Source of the DNA: Chara braunii
Taxonomy: Eukaryota; Streptophyta; Charophyceae; Charales; Characeae
Length of the DNA: 31,932 nucleotides
Assembly (NCBI GenBank): GCA_003427395.1
Contig: BFEA01000636.1
Coordinates: 180,600 to 212,531 of the forward strand
Direction: 5' to 3'
Below are positions 1-10,395 of this stretch, piece by piece. The notes beneath the pieces were generated by a model, which was not told the origin of the DNA, made no database searches, and saw only the letters and a program-made list of their open reading frames with translations. Positions within the stretch are counted from its first letter, which is position 1. The number at the start of each line of letters is the position of its first letter. The position numbers and the translations under genes are program-made.

Positions 1-131
1 TAGGCATACGGTAACTCTGATGCGGTAATGGTGCACACCGAAAATGCAAGGTTGCGATCATAAAATAAAGTGAAATAAAAATTAAAATGGGGGTCCATCC
101 ATAAATGACCCGCCTGACTACGGGGAATGAC

Positions 132-211
132 AGAAGCGAGCAAAGAGAGGGGAATGAAGAGAGGGAAAGAAAGGAGGAGAGAGAGAGATAGGAGGAGAGA
201 CAAGGGAAAGG
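132..211 (+). other. Polypurine tract followed by TG
   Basis: About 80 bases are almost entirely A and G, with only a few pyrimidine interruptions, ending in GGGAAAGGG and followed within a few bases by TGACCC. In LTR retrotransposons a purine tract directly precedes the 3' LTR, which starts with TG. This may therefore be the plus-strand priming site of an element lying mostly to the left of the window, with its LTR starting near 214. A simple low-complexity purine stretch is the alternative. The equivalent site in the second repeat copy falls in the N gap. Confidence 0.4.
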
Positions 212-454
212 GCTATGACCCTAGTGAGAACCAGGACCACCTTACTCCCCTTTGCTGATCTACCCCTTTACCTCTGTCTCGCTTGCCTTGGTCCTTCTCT
301 TTCTCTTACTGGCTCCAGCGCTGCAGCTCTGGTCCACCGTTCCGCCAGCACTTCCGCATTCCCGCAAGTGAGGGCCTCTCTCTCTTCTCGAGTGTTACGG
401 CCTCTTTTTTATAGTGGAGACGCCAGGTTGTCGGACCCAAGTACAGCAGTCCTA

Positions 455-985
455 GGGCTCAAAATAGCACAGACCTATGCTAAAATTAGCATAGGCCTGC
501 GCTAAAATTAGCGCGGGACTGGGACAATCCCGACTTTGGGACACGAACAGTCAGTCCCGTGTTAAAAATAGCACGGGCGTGCGTTAAATATAGTGCGGGC
601 CTGTGCTAAAATTAGCGTGGAACTACGCTAAAATTAGCGCGGGAGTCCCAGTCCCGACTTTGGGACACGAACAGTAAGTCCCGTGTTTAAAATAGCACGG
701 GCCTGCGCTAAATATAGCACGGGCCTGCGCTAAATATAGCGCGGGCCTGTGCTAAAATTAGCGTGGGACTGCGCTAAAATTAGCGGGGGACTTGGCTAAA
801 AATAGCGCGGGACTTGGGACAGCCCCGACCTTGGGATACGAACAGTCAGCCCATTCTAAAAATAGCGTGGGCCTGCGCTATATTTAGCTCGAGCCTGCTC
901 TAAAAATAACTCAGGCCTGCGCCAAAAATAGCGTGGCCAACGCTAAAAATAGCACGGACCAATGCTTAAAATTAGCGTCGGGCTT
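455..985 (+). repeat. Array of short hairpin units (GCTAAAATTAGC type)
   Basis: About twenty degenerate units of roughly 20-22 bp follow one another. Most are self-complementary: an arm such as GCGCTA, a loop AAAT or AAAA, and the matching arm TAGCGC, joined by GGGCCTG or GGGACT. At 474-495 the arms are 9 bp long and perfect (CCTATGCTA and TAGCATAGG). Different units carry different but matching arm pairs, for example ATGCTA with TAGCAT against GCGCTA with TAGCGC. A longer period with GGGACAnnCCCGACTTTGGGA is superimposed. No coding capacity is evident. Confidence 0.85.
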
Positions 986-1456
986 GGGCTGGCCCGACTT
1001 TGGAATACTAAGGGTCGGCCTTGTTTTAAAAATAAAAACACCCCTCTTAATCATAATAAGGGGCCCAATCCCGTATTCCCCCTTGACCATTTCGGGCCGT
1101 ATTCTCCCTGACGCGGTAAGTCCGGTCCCAAGTGGTCAAGTCTATTTTTCTCACTAACCCTTGGTCCGTTTTCAGTACCGTTCGGACCAGGCCCTACTAA
1201 TCTGATCCTTGCAGACGCGGCGGTTCAGCCCAAAAACCGTTATTCGATCTCCATGGGACTGGACCGTCGCGCCGTCTTGCCCGCTGACTCGACCCAAGGG
1301 CCAACCAGCGTGTTAACATTTTGCTGATCGTGACCATATGCAGTCCTACGGTGCGGAGGCTGGCCGCGACGAGTCAACTATACGTTGACGCGGCGCGCTG
1401 CTGTCCAACAACCATACCAAACCCCATTTCTGGCGTCCCCGCCAGGATCCCCCTAC

Positions 1457-1463
1457 TATAAAG
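1457..1463 (+). promoter_or_regulatory. TATA box (TATAAAG)
   Basis: A TATAAAG sits in a GC-rich setting about 55 bp after the 1.4-kb repeat ends and about 170 bp before an ATG with a strong initiation context (GCCATGGCG). In the second repeat copy the corresponding TATA box is that of the element B LTR, in unrelated sequence, at a larger distance. No start-site evidence is available. Confidence 0.5.
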
Positions 1464-1625
1464 AGCCTAATAGCTTACTTACTCTCATCATTCTCATTAC
1501 AGCTCGCATTGTTAAATGTGCTGCGCTATTACGCTCTCGCGACTGCCACTGCTTTCATCGATCTCAACTAGCTTGCGCTCTTGCCGCGCTGTCGCTTACC
1601 GTCGTGCAGCTAATCAGCCTTTGCC

Positions 1626-1826
1626 ATGGCGCCAAAGACGCGAGGTTCGAACACTGGACGTGGGAGAGGAGGCCGACAGGGGACGGCACAAGATCGACCA
1701 ATCGATCTGACATACGAGGAGGAGAGATCCGAAGAGGAGGAGGAGGAGAGATGGGAAGGAACGCGCTTGCGCCATCGCTCAGAGGACCGGCGCGGTCGCA
1801 CTCCGTCGCCTAGGTCCATGATGTAG
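1626..1826 (+). CDS. Short Arg/Gly-, Glu- and Pro-rich ORF, possibly a gag 5' remnant
   Basis: I do not recognise a family. The ATG at 1626 lies in a near-optimal context (GCC before, G after) and downstream of a TATA box. The 66 residues begin with an RGG-like stretch (GRGRGG at residues 12-17), then a hydrophobic PIDLTYEEE segment and an acidic run (residues 35-41), then RS/RR-rich sequence. After the TAG at 1824-1826 the same frame stays open to a TAA at 2115-2117, first as Pro/Ser/Tyr-rich sequence that looks like the same disordered protein and then as sequence that looks random. The likely reading is an interrupted N-terminal part of a retrotransposon gag or another disordered protein. 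The composition differs from the flanks, but the segment is short and a chance ORF is not excluded. Confidence 0.4.
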   Translation: MAPKTRGSNTGRGRGGRQGTAQDRPIDLTYEEERSEEEEEERWEGTRLRHRSEDRRGRTPSPRSMM

Positions 1827-2117
1827 TATACATATAAATACGAGCAGCGCTATGGCAGCCCGCCTCCACGTTTCGAGCCGCCCTCTCGATCGTATCCTTC
1901 GCCATATCGTCCTTCTTCTTCTTCTGATCAGCCTCACCCTCGCCAGCTCACCATCCTGCCACAGCCGCCTCGCCCTGCGCCACCACCAGATCCGCCCGTC
2001 GTTTGCCAGACTGCGCCGCCCAATCATCGCTCGTGCGTCATACTTGCGCTATTCTTCATATGCCAGCTTGAACTGTGTGGCCTCATATGCTATCTTATAT
2101 ATAGAGGCATCATATAA

Positions 2118-4149
2118 ACCATATCTCAATCATCAAAGTGTTCCCCCGCTAGGGCTCGAGTGCTCACTCAATAAGGCATGGACCTTTGGTCCAAGCCACC
2201 ATCAAAATCAAAGAAGGATTAGTCTCATCAAGCTTGCGTGGTGCAGTCACCACACGCAAATATAATGACCGCTCATGCAGCCCAATCATACTACCAATCC
2301 CGTTTTCTTGCACTACTGAATCAGTCTCAATCTTAGGTCAAACCTCTCATAAGGTTAAACCTCGTGCATCATCACAATCAGACCCAATCCTAGACCAAGC
2401 CTTATCGTTAGGTTTGGCCTAGCAGTCCAAGTCTAAGTCCTGGCCTGCTCATCTCAACCTCATCAGATCAGTCCGTCTCATCAGCACAACATAATCCTCA
2501 TCATTATCTTAGTTACAGTCGAGCCACGGGTGGATATGGGACTGATCATCGAACTCATGATCATCTGGGTCATCTTGACCAAAAGCCGCCTCATAAGGGG
2601 GAAACATACCAAACCCCTTTCTCTTTGTCTGCTGGCTCTGCGCCACTTACTGTTGGGTCATACCAAACCCCGTTATCTTCGTTTGGCTGTAGGGTACCTG
2701 CAAAACATAGATCATGTCATGCCAAAAGAAATACGAGAAAAGGGTCTCCCCTAAAGACCCTTGCCAACCCCCCTTACCTTTCGGCCTTCCAAGAGTGCCC
2801 CTGCTCGCCCTGGTGGGCTCCTCCGCTGACCCAACCCGGCAAGCAGAGAAAAGTCAGTCCTGATTCCCAGTCACGGCGGTCCGACCCCGCTCTGAGCCCT
2901 TGCTCAGAACAGCTCACGGGGGACTTCTTGACTAACGTCCGGCTCTTTGCAACTGTGCGGGGAGCCAGCCAACACCCGACCAGACCTGGCTGGTGAGTCA
3001 AAGCGAGTCCACAATTAAGCTTTGCAACAATGGGCTAGGAGGCCATAATGGCCCTGTTGCCAGCTGGGTAGTGGATACCTGACTTGGCCCGATGCCAAGG
3101 GAATGCTCCTAGAGACACGGCTCCCTAGAAACACCCCGATCATAGTGATAGTAGGAGTCTACCACCTTGATCAGCCAATTGTCGGATATAGACTGGGAGA
3201 GGCTCGGGATGACTCCTTCCTTTCCAGCAGGTGGACCAGGTCACCACGCGGTGACCTGGGAACAGCTAACCACCCGAGGATTCGAGGCTATCAGCCGCTA
3301 TAGCTCGGACGCCCCGTCAACCCAGCTAGCCTCTGGACCTGTGAGAACCTGCTTCAGGGAATCATCTCTTGCTCAAGAGGCGCAGTTGAAACTCTCTGCC
3401 TCTTCATGAAGGACATAAGTGCTGACACCGCAGAGGACGCCACTGTGGTTAGATTCTCGTCGGTGAACCGTTGCGAGAACCCGGCGGCTGCAATGGGAAC
3501 ACTCCTTCCATCACGAAGAATGCAGCAAGCTCCAAACCGCTACGATACTGAGTGATCTTCGCCCCGACCACAAGATCGGACAAATCACTCCATCGACAAT
3601 GACGCATGACTGACTACCTATCCCATAAGAGCTCGGCAGTGTCTAACCGCGAAGGCCCATCTGGAGAGGAACCCCATCCGATGATGCTGAGTCCCTTGCC
3701 ACTGGAACACTTCACTAGGTTAAGTACCACCCTCTTTCAGGAATTACCAATCAACTTGTGTCAGATGATGCTAGGTAATCCTCCTTACACTATCGTACTA
3801 TGAGGTTGCCCCATCGATTGAGCGCTGACTTATGAGAGGAAGAAAACATATTTTCACATTATCTCACAGCCATTCATTCCACAATGCCATGCAGACCAAT
3901 AAAATACAATAAGAGGCAAGAACTGAAATCCCAAGAACTGCCTCCCAATCCCCCAGGCATATCCCAGGACTGACACGTGACAAACCAGATACAATGCAGT
4001 GAATTGAAATTTAAAATTTTAACTTACATTCATACAAAACTGGGGCCAATCTCGGCCCGGTAGACACATGAGTCCACCATCGAGTCGAGCCATCATAGGC
4101 TGCTCGTATCCAGCTCCGCCATCCGAAATCATACCATAATCATAGCGAG
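2118..4149. other. No recognisable gene
   Basis: The small frames here are short, overlap on both strands and show no domain or motif. The motif ACCAAACCCC occurs at about 1418, 2609 and 2665, which may mark a degenerate repeat. It could include the 3' untranslated part and an LTR of element A, but I could not find a matching second copy to the right of A within the window. Confidence 0.5.
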
Positions 4150-4740
4150 CCGACTGTCAGCTGCAGCTGGTGGCATACGGGCCACGTCCCAGCGTATAAT
4201 CATCATCTATAGCTGGCGGCTCACTGGCCAAGTCCCAGCACATAATCATCATCAATAGCTGGCGGCACACTGGTCACGTCCCTGCATATCATCATCAGTA
4301 GTTGGCGGCATACTGTCCACGTCCCAGCCTATAATCATCAGTTGCTGGCGGCACACTGTCCACGTCCCAGCCTACAATCATCATTTGTAGCTGGCGGCAA
4401 CACTATCCACGTCCCAGCATATAATCAACATTTGTAGTTGGCGGCAAAACTATCCGCGTCCCAGCATATCGTCATCATCTGTAGCTGGCGGCAACACTGT
4501 CCACGTCCCAGCATATAATCAACATCTGTAGCTGGCGGCAACACTGTCCACGTCCCAACATATAATCATCGTCTAAAGCTAGTGGCACATTGTCCACGTC
4601 CCAGCATATAATCATCGTCTGGAGCTGGCAGCACACTGGCCATATCCCAGCACATAATGACCCCACGGTTGGTGGCACACTGACCACGTTCCAACCAATG
4701 CTGAGGGGACACTAGCCACGACCCAGCATGTTCAGGCCGA
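4150..4740. repeat. Tandem array, about 46-47 bp unit
   Basis: About twelve units are recognisable, each with AGCTGGCGGC, an ACACTGTCCACGTCCCAGC core and ATAATCATCATC. Units near the right end are more diverged. The array starts immediately after the integrase C-terminal frame of element A ends (minus strand), so it is probably part of that element's 3' untranslated region. Short ORFs across it are products of the repeat. Confidence 0.85.
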
Positions 4741-4742
4741 TG

Positions 4743-6262
4743 CTAGACGGCTCTCGGGCCTCGCCCCATCATTTTGTGTGAACTCATAATCAAATCTGCA
4801 TCTCTGAGTATGAATTTTCGAAGCCGGGAGCTGGATATTATACCATGAGATTTCGTTCCATCCATCTCTACTAACTCATAGGCCTTGCCTTCAACCTCTC
4901 TGATGATCATGAAAGGTCCCATCCACCTGGCCTCCAATCTCTTGGTCCACTGCGTCTCGAGAGATGTATCATGAAGAAGTACAATATCCCCCACCTGACG
5001 TCGTTCCTTCTTGATGTATCTGTTGTTGTTCCATCGTGTCTAGTCAGATAACCTGCTGTCTGACATCCTCTTTGTGGCCTCGATTATGGCCTCATCCACT
5101 TCCTTGATCTGCCTGATCCTTAGTCTCAGCAACTCCTCTGTGAAGTATGACTCTCTCTGTGCCTCATGGGTCCAGGTCTCAACCAGACTCTCAATGGGAG
5201 AAGTAGCATACCGGTCGTACCAGAGTGTAACAGGTGCATAACTTGTAGCCCGTTTGACAGTCACGTTGTCAGCATAGACAACCGCTCTCAAGAAGGATGG
5301 ACAGTTTCTGGAATCACCTCGGCACCATTTTGATATAGCATCTTTTAGAGTCATGTGACCTCTTTCCACTGGTGCATTAGCTTGAGGATGATATGGTGTT
5401 ACAAATCTGACTCTGACTCCAAGTCTGAACATGAGCTTTCTGACCATCTCATTCTTGAATTCTGATCCCCGATCAGCCACAAACTCACGTATGAAGGGGT
5501 ACCTTAGGTAGATTTCCTCGATCCAATCTGCCACTGTTCTTGCTGTTTTCTTACGGATGGCTTTTGCTTCAACATAACCAGACATATTATCTCTTATATT
5601 TACTATATATTTCATTCCATCCTTACCAGGTGGCATAGTAATTAGATCAAGGTGAACAGTACTACCAGGCTCAACAAGAGCAGTGGGGTTTAAAAGTTCA
5701 ATTGGTCTCATAGATGGCATTTTCTAACAGGCTTCACATGACTTACAATATCTCATAACCATATCCCTCAGACCATCCCAGTGATATAGTCGAGATACTT
5801 TATAGTATGTAGCATCAACTCCCCTATGACCCCCTGCTAGACCTTCATGCAGCGCGACGATCACCTCTAGTCGTCTTTCTCTACCACACACCACTCTCAG
5901 CGGCGGTAGTCCTTCCTTAGCATCCACAAAAAGGTGACCCCTACGTAGTCTAAAGTTCCTCTTTGTTCTCTCATGGTAGAACTCGTTCAAGTGATTACTA
6001 CGCATCACCATACCGATCCTCTTATACTCTCCATCATATTCTTCCTCTCTAAACCTTCCCTCATCATCCTTACTCTGTTCTAAATCTTGTGACCCATCCT
6101 TTATCTCATTCAATCGACGCTCAACCATTTTTGAACTCTCAGCCAGCTCATGAGCTGCAATTGCAGTCTGCTCTACCATCCCATACCACCCTTCTTCCTC
6201 ATCCTCTTGAATCAAGAGGTAGTGGAGGTAGGGATCTTCTTTCTCACCCCAGCAGTCTTTCT
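4743..6262 (-). pseudogene. Element A integrase (H2C2, DDE core, GPF domain), interrupted
   Basis: Integrase joins the cDNA ends of the element to target DNA in the nucleus. Three collinear segments share one frame. The first (to 5724) has the zinc-binding HX5H...CX2C pattern ending in CKSCEAC. The second (5720-5040) holds the catalytic core: Asp25 in HLDLI, Asp83 in ADRGSEF and Glu119 in PVERG, with exactly 35 residues between the second Asp and the Glu. The third (4994-4743) has a GPF motif (WMGPFMIIRE), typical of Ty3/gypsy integrases. TAG codons at 5724 and 5040 separate the segments. The zinc-domain frame joins the RNase H frame only through a frameshift near 6255. All catalytic residues are intact, so the damage is in the stops rather than the active site. 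Confidence 0.85.
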
Positions 6263-8060
6263 CTACTGGTTGCCATGGCTGAGGCCGTATAACAACTGGG
6301 AGCAGGAGGTAGCCCTTCATCATCATCCCCCATAAGGAATTCGTCAACGAAGGGCGCCTCCTCAAGAGATTCGTCATCTATCGATCCCCATTCCACGCGG
6401 CTTAACCCATCAGCTCGATTCTTATCAGTAGGTACCTTTTCTAATATAGAATCATACGTCCATATATGAGCTATCCACCTACTTACCGTAGTATCTACTT
6501 GCTGATGTCTCTTAACAACACCAATAACTGTCGTGGAACCTGTTCTTAGGATGAATCTTCGTCCCATAATGTAGTGTTTGAACACTCTGAGACAGTGCAG
6601 GATTGCCAGAAGCTCCTTCCTAAACTGGATATAGCCTCTCTCAACCGAATTAAGGGTGCGACTCTCAAATCTAAGTGGCCTTTCTTTACCATTCTCATCT
6701 CGCTGCACGAACACTCCTCCTAATGCTATCGGGCCGTCGTCGGCTTCAATGGTGAAGGGTCTCGCCCTTTCATCATCGAAGTAAGGTACTCCTAGTACGA
6801 CCCCGCCATCTCTTAACTTATCTTGAAGTGTCCGCGCAACCTTCTCTCTTTGGTCAGACCACCCTAAACTAGCTCCTTGTCGCACCATTTCTCTAAGAGG
6901 TTCTGCTATCCTGGCAAACCCGGGAATGAAGATTCGCCAGAAGCTGCAGACCCCCAGGAAACTCCTTACTTCCCCAACCGTCCTTAGAGGCATACGCCAG
7001 TTCAGGATTTTGTCCGCCTTCTTAGGATCGGGGCTTCTCCCTTCCAAGAAGCACCTGAAACCCAAGATCGTGACCTCCCTATGAAACAGTAGTGATTTCG
7101 GTCCGCTGGCCGTAAGGTTGTACTTAGCCAACCTTTCTAGTGCTTTCGCAACTCCCTGCAGATGTTCCCACACGAATCGCCTAACTCGCACGTCCACTAA
7201 GGTCTCGTCATTTTCTTTCGGTCCTTTAACCGGATTGCCATCGATGTATGGGAACGTGACCTTTGGGCATATGTCCTCCGTGACCGTCAGCATGTCTCGC
7301 TGGACGACCGCGACCCCATTCGTCCACCCTTGAGGCACCACACACATTTGTATGAGGCCTCTAGGTGTGTGCATGGCGGTCATAGGTCGACTAGTAGGAT
7401 CTATGGGGAACTGGTCATAGCCAGAGTATAAGTCTACTAGGAAGTAAATGCTCCTTCCTGCGAAAGACTCGGCCAGTAGATCCGCGTTCGGTAAACTACC
7501 CGCATCACGAACAGTTACCGAATTCAACTTTTGCAAGTTTTGTATCCAGCGCAAGCTACCACCCGGATTCCAAAAACAAAACCATTGATTGGCATAAGCG
7601 CCATCTGTCGGTTCTGCAACGTTGGAGGCGATTTTCTGGTTTATGTACTTCATTACCTTTTTTTCCTCCTTTTAAGCATATTTCGTAGGTCTATCATTCC
7701 AAAGCGTGTGAGGAACGGTCCAAATCTTGACCATCTTGATCATGTCAACGTCCAGTCGTCCCCTCTCCTCATCGTTAAAGGAAAAGGCACCACTGTACTT
7801 CTGACATAATTCACATATGAAATCCCTCTCAGCCGGCAGGAGGAGGTCATCGGCTCCTACCTTCATTATCTTGAACCTCTCTGGGGTAATCCTTCCCCCT
7901 TTTGATGCAGCCTCTCTTAACCCTTTAATTATCTTCCTTTCCTTCTCTAATGCTTCATTATAGTCCTTTTCTATCAAGACTGCCACCGGATTCTTCTTAA
8001 CGCCCTTGCGCTTATACTTCCTCTTGGACCCGGTGACTATTTTCCTAAAAAAGGCCCAGT
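6244..8060 (-). pseudogene. Element A reverse transcriptase and RNase H, interrupted
   Basis: The reverse transcriptase copies element RNA into cDNA and RNase H removes the RNA strand. The main open segment (7653-6244, 469 codons) has the RT blocks in order: GSLRWIQNLQKLN near residue 32, FLVDLYSGYDQ near 71, PRGLIQMCVVPQGW near 97, the active-site block at 136-139 and GFRCFLEGRSPDPKK further on. RNase H follows, with the FRKELLAILHCL helix and the DGLSR end. The active site reads YIDG (7248-7237) where the family has two Asp. The first RNase H Asp motif and the LRTGS block also deviate from the expected Asp. A leader segment (7986-7672) lies in the same frame, separated by a TAA at 7672. The polymerase is probably inactive. 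Confidence 0.85.
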
Positions 8061-8075
8061 TGCAGAGAAGGTAAG

Positions 8076-9008
8076 CTACATCGTGCCAGCTTTTGCCGCC
8101 CTCACAGCTTCCTTGAATCCTTCCATCTCTCTCTTATCGCCCAACTCCTTCTCTTTGTCTAGGAGCTTGAGCATCTTACCGATATCATTTAATTTAATCG
8201 TGGTCTTCTCGTCTACTATCCCACTTTCTTTCAGCTTTGCTGGTACTTCCTCAATCAACTTGTCAGATTCTTCATGCTTAAGAGAATGAACATGTCGCTG
8301 ATGACGAGGATGATGCATGTCACTTATCACAAAAGTCTGTTCTTCACCATTGTTAGGATCCTGGAGCGAAAGTCAAGCCGCCCCATCATGACCAAAGAAC
8401 GCACAAGCCTCCATTCTATGTAGGAAAGGGGCTCCGAGAATGCAGTCATGATCCAAGTTGGGGACCACAAAACAGAGGATCTCGGCCTGTAAAGTTCCAA
8501 TTCGAATAGACAGATCATCAATGAATCCTTCCAATGACAGAAATCTGGCTATATTGGACAGTTGGTGATTGACTTTCCTATCTATTCCAAGCCCACATGA
8601 TCTCATCGTGGCCGAGGATATAAGCATCATCTCAGCCCCAGAGTCCACTAGGGCTCTAACCTTCACGTCGTTTACGGAGTACCAGCACGACATGTTACCA
8701 AACCTCATCTTGGTACCAGACGAGGCTCTTTCCACATGTTGAGGGGAGAGTCTTAGGCTATTGATTTCTACCTTCCGCCTTTCAACCATCTTTTTAAGTT
8801 TTTCTCTAAACTTTGGCACCAAGGCTACTGCCTCCTTCCAAGATAGGGTGATCTCAGTTTCTTCAAGTAGTTTCTTTACTACTTCATCTATCGAGACACC
8901 CTCCTCGGCCTCGGATCTCAAAACCACCTTCCTCTTTTTTCCGGCAGCTTCCTTTCCTTTCCCTTCCTTCACTAGTTCGTTGGTCCCACCAATCAGCTGG
9001 TCTAGCAC
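8076..9008 (-). pseudogene. Element A retropepsin-like protease region
   Basis: This is the aspartic protease that would cut the gag-pol polyprotein. A Lys/Glu-rich helical stretch fills residues 1-90. The catalytic motif VDSGAEM follows at about residues 121-127, and a second conserved block, DHDCILGAPFL, lies near the end, as in retropepsin-like proteases. The Asp is intact. A TGA ends the segment at 8373, and the same frame continues (8330-8076) with a His- and Lys-rich linker. A frameshift near 8075 leads to the RT leader. On its gag side, the frame changes by one base near 9005. GTG is the first codon of the listed span; the true protein would be processed from a polyprotein, so no own start is expected. 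Confidence 0.75.
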
Positions 9009-10395
9009 TTTTGAGCCTTCTCCCGCTTCTTCTCCTCAACCTCTCTAGGGCTGATATGGGATACATTCAGGTCTTGGTTTCCAGGATTGCCGTCTCGAGT
9101 CACTATCTCCAGAGGTAGCATACCGTCAAAGGTGACAACATTAACAGTAGCCTTCTTCTTGTTATCCTTATTGGCCTTAGCCTTTTCTAGGATAACTGCT
9201 CGCATTCCTCCTTTGACTCCGAAATCTACCTTATTCTAGTTGGCATCACATATGTGCCCATTGGCGTTCTTCTTGACAATCCCTTCTTCAAGCTCTTTCC
9301 CTAATGTCGGGCATCGGGTTAGAGTATGACCTTTCTCGTCACAATAATAACATCGGAAAGGGTCATCTCTCTTTTCCCAATCTCGAGTCTTATTATCTTT
9401 CTTCCAATCCCGATCACGCTTCTTTTCCCATTTCTTCCTTCTTTCCTTTCTCCCTTGCCTAGCATCATCGTCGTCACTACTTTCACTCTCACTTTCACTT
9501 TCTTCCTTTTGCTTCTCCTTCTTTCTTTCTTCCTTACCTTCTTCGGCTCCAACAAGTGCTTGAGTTGCTGGGGCAGGAAGGGTTAACTTCTCAAAGCTAC
9601 CAAGCTTTACGAGAAGACCAAGGATCTCTTTGACCTTCAAGTTTCCTCCCGTAGTTGCCTCAACATTTCCTTCTCTCGCACTAGTGATTGCCTTCATCTG
9701 TTCCAAAGACCATTTTCTGTTGGACACTGAAGGCAACTCACGGACCATCTCAACTACTTCATCCCACTTTAGAGGATAATGGGCAGCGCGACTTACCACA
9801 CTCTTCCTTTCGTCCTCTGCGAAGTTAGTCAGTAGGACATGACATTTTTGGGCCTCGTCTAGGAAGGGTACTCTCCGCGCAACCCTCTCAAAATCCTCTA
9901 GGAATTAATCGAGGGTAGCGTACTTGGAGCGTCGTACGTCTAACAAATTTTGCATGGTTGTTGGGACGTCATACTTAGCGTACTCTTCCAGCATCTTTTG
10001 CCTTACGTCCGTCCATGTTGTCAGTCCTTGTGTCGTTTTTGTTATCGACACCCTCATCTTAGGTTCGACATACGCTAGCAGAGCTTTCAACTTTTGTTTA
10101 TCCGACCAACCATGGCTCATACCGAAGACATCATAGTCTTCAAGGAACTCCCTAACTTTGGTTCCATTAAAGCAGGGTATGTTTTCAGGAGGTACCTTAG
10201 CTCTTGGAAGGTGTAGACGGACATTCATAGAATCCATCCCGGTCTTCATGGCCTCTATTCTGTTCAACATCTCTCGAAAAACCACGGTAGTGGTCACTTC
10301 TCAATCCCCAGCAGAGGAACTTGCACGACTCTGCCGTGTGTTCAGTCCTTTGACCATCCTGTCTAGTTTACCGATTATGCTCCTACTTCGGTGTT
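9002..10395 (-). pseudogene. Element A gag (capsid and CCHC nucleocapsid), interrupted
   Basis: Gag forms the particle that packages element RNA. The capsid-like region (10297-9905) shows PCFNGTKVREFLEDYD and helical sequence typical of retrotransposon gag proteins. After a TAA at 9905 the same frame continues with an Arg/Lys/Glu/Ser-charged stretch and then a perfect CX2CX4HX4C zinc knuckle (CYYCDEKGHTLTRC, 9352-9311). Another stop at 9236 is followed by continuation of the frame to 9002. Upstream, the frame reads on past a TGA just before 10297 into sequence such as KLDRMVKGLN back to about 10395. There it abuts the unknown upstream protein in another frame, so no clear initiator can be named. 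Confidence 0.8.

Larger units (their letters stand above)
1..1399 (+). repeat. 1.4-kb dispersed direct repeat, copy 1
   Basis: The first 45 bases are identical to 14936-14980, and the part from about 613 to 1399 matches 15551-16318 closely; the 570-base gap covers the rest of the second copy. The repeat consists of a short AT-rich start, a purine tract, a GC-rich section, an array of small hairpins and a roughly 400-bp unique part. Similarity stops at about 1399-1406, where both copies show a shared TGTCC before diverging. The copy starts inside the window edge, so its left end is unknown; since copy 2 is preceded by a 41-bp tandem array, the same array may lie just outside. It could be the U3 part of a long LTR or a separate repeat. 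Both readings are inference. Confidence 0.85.
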
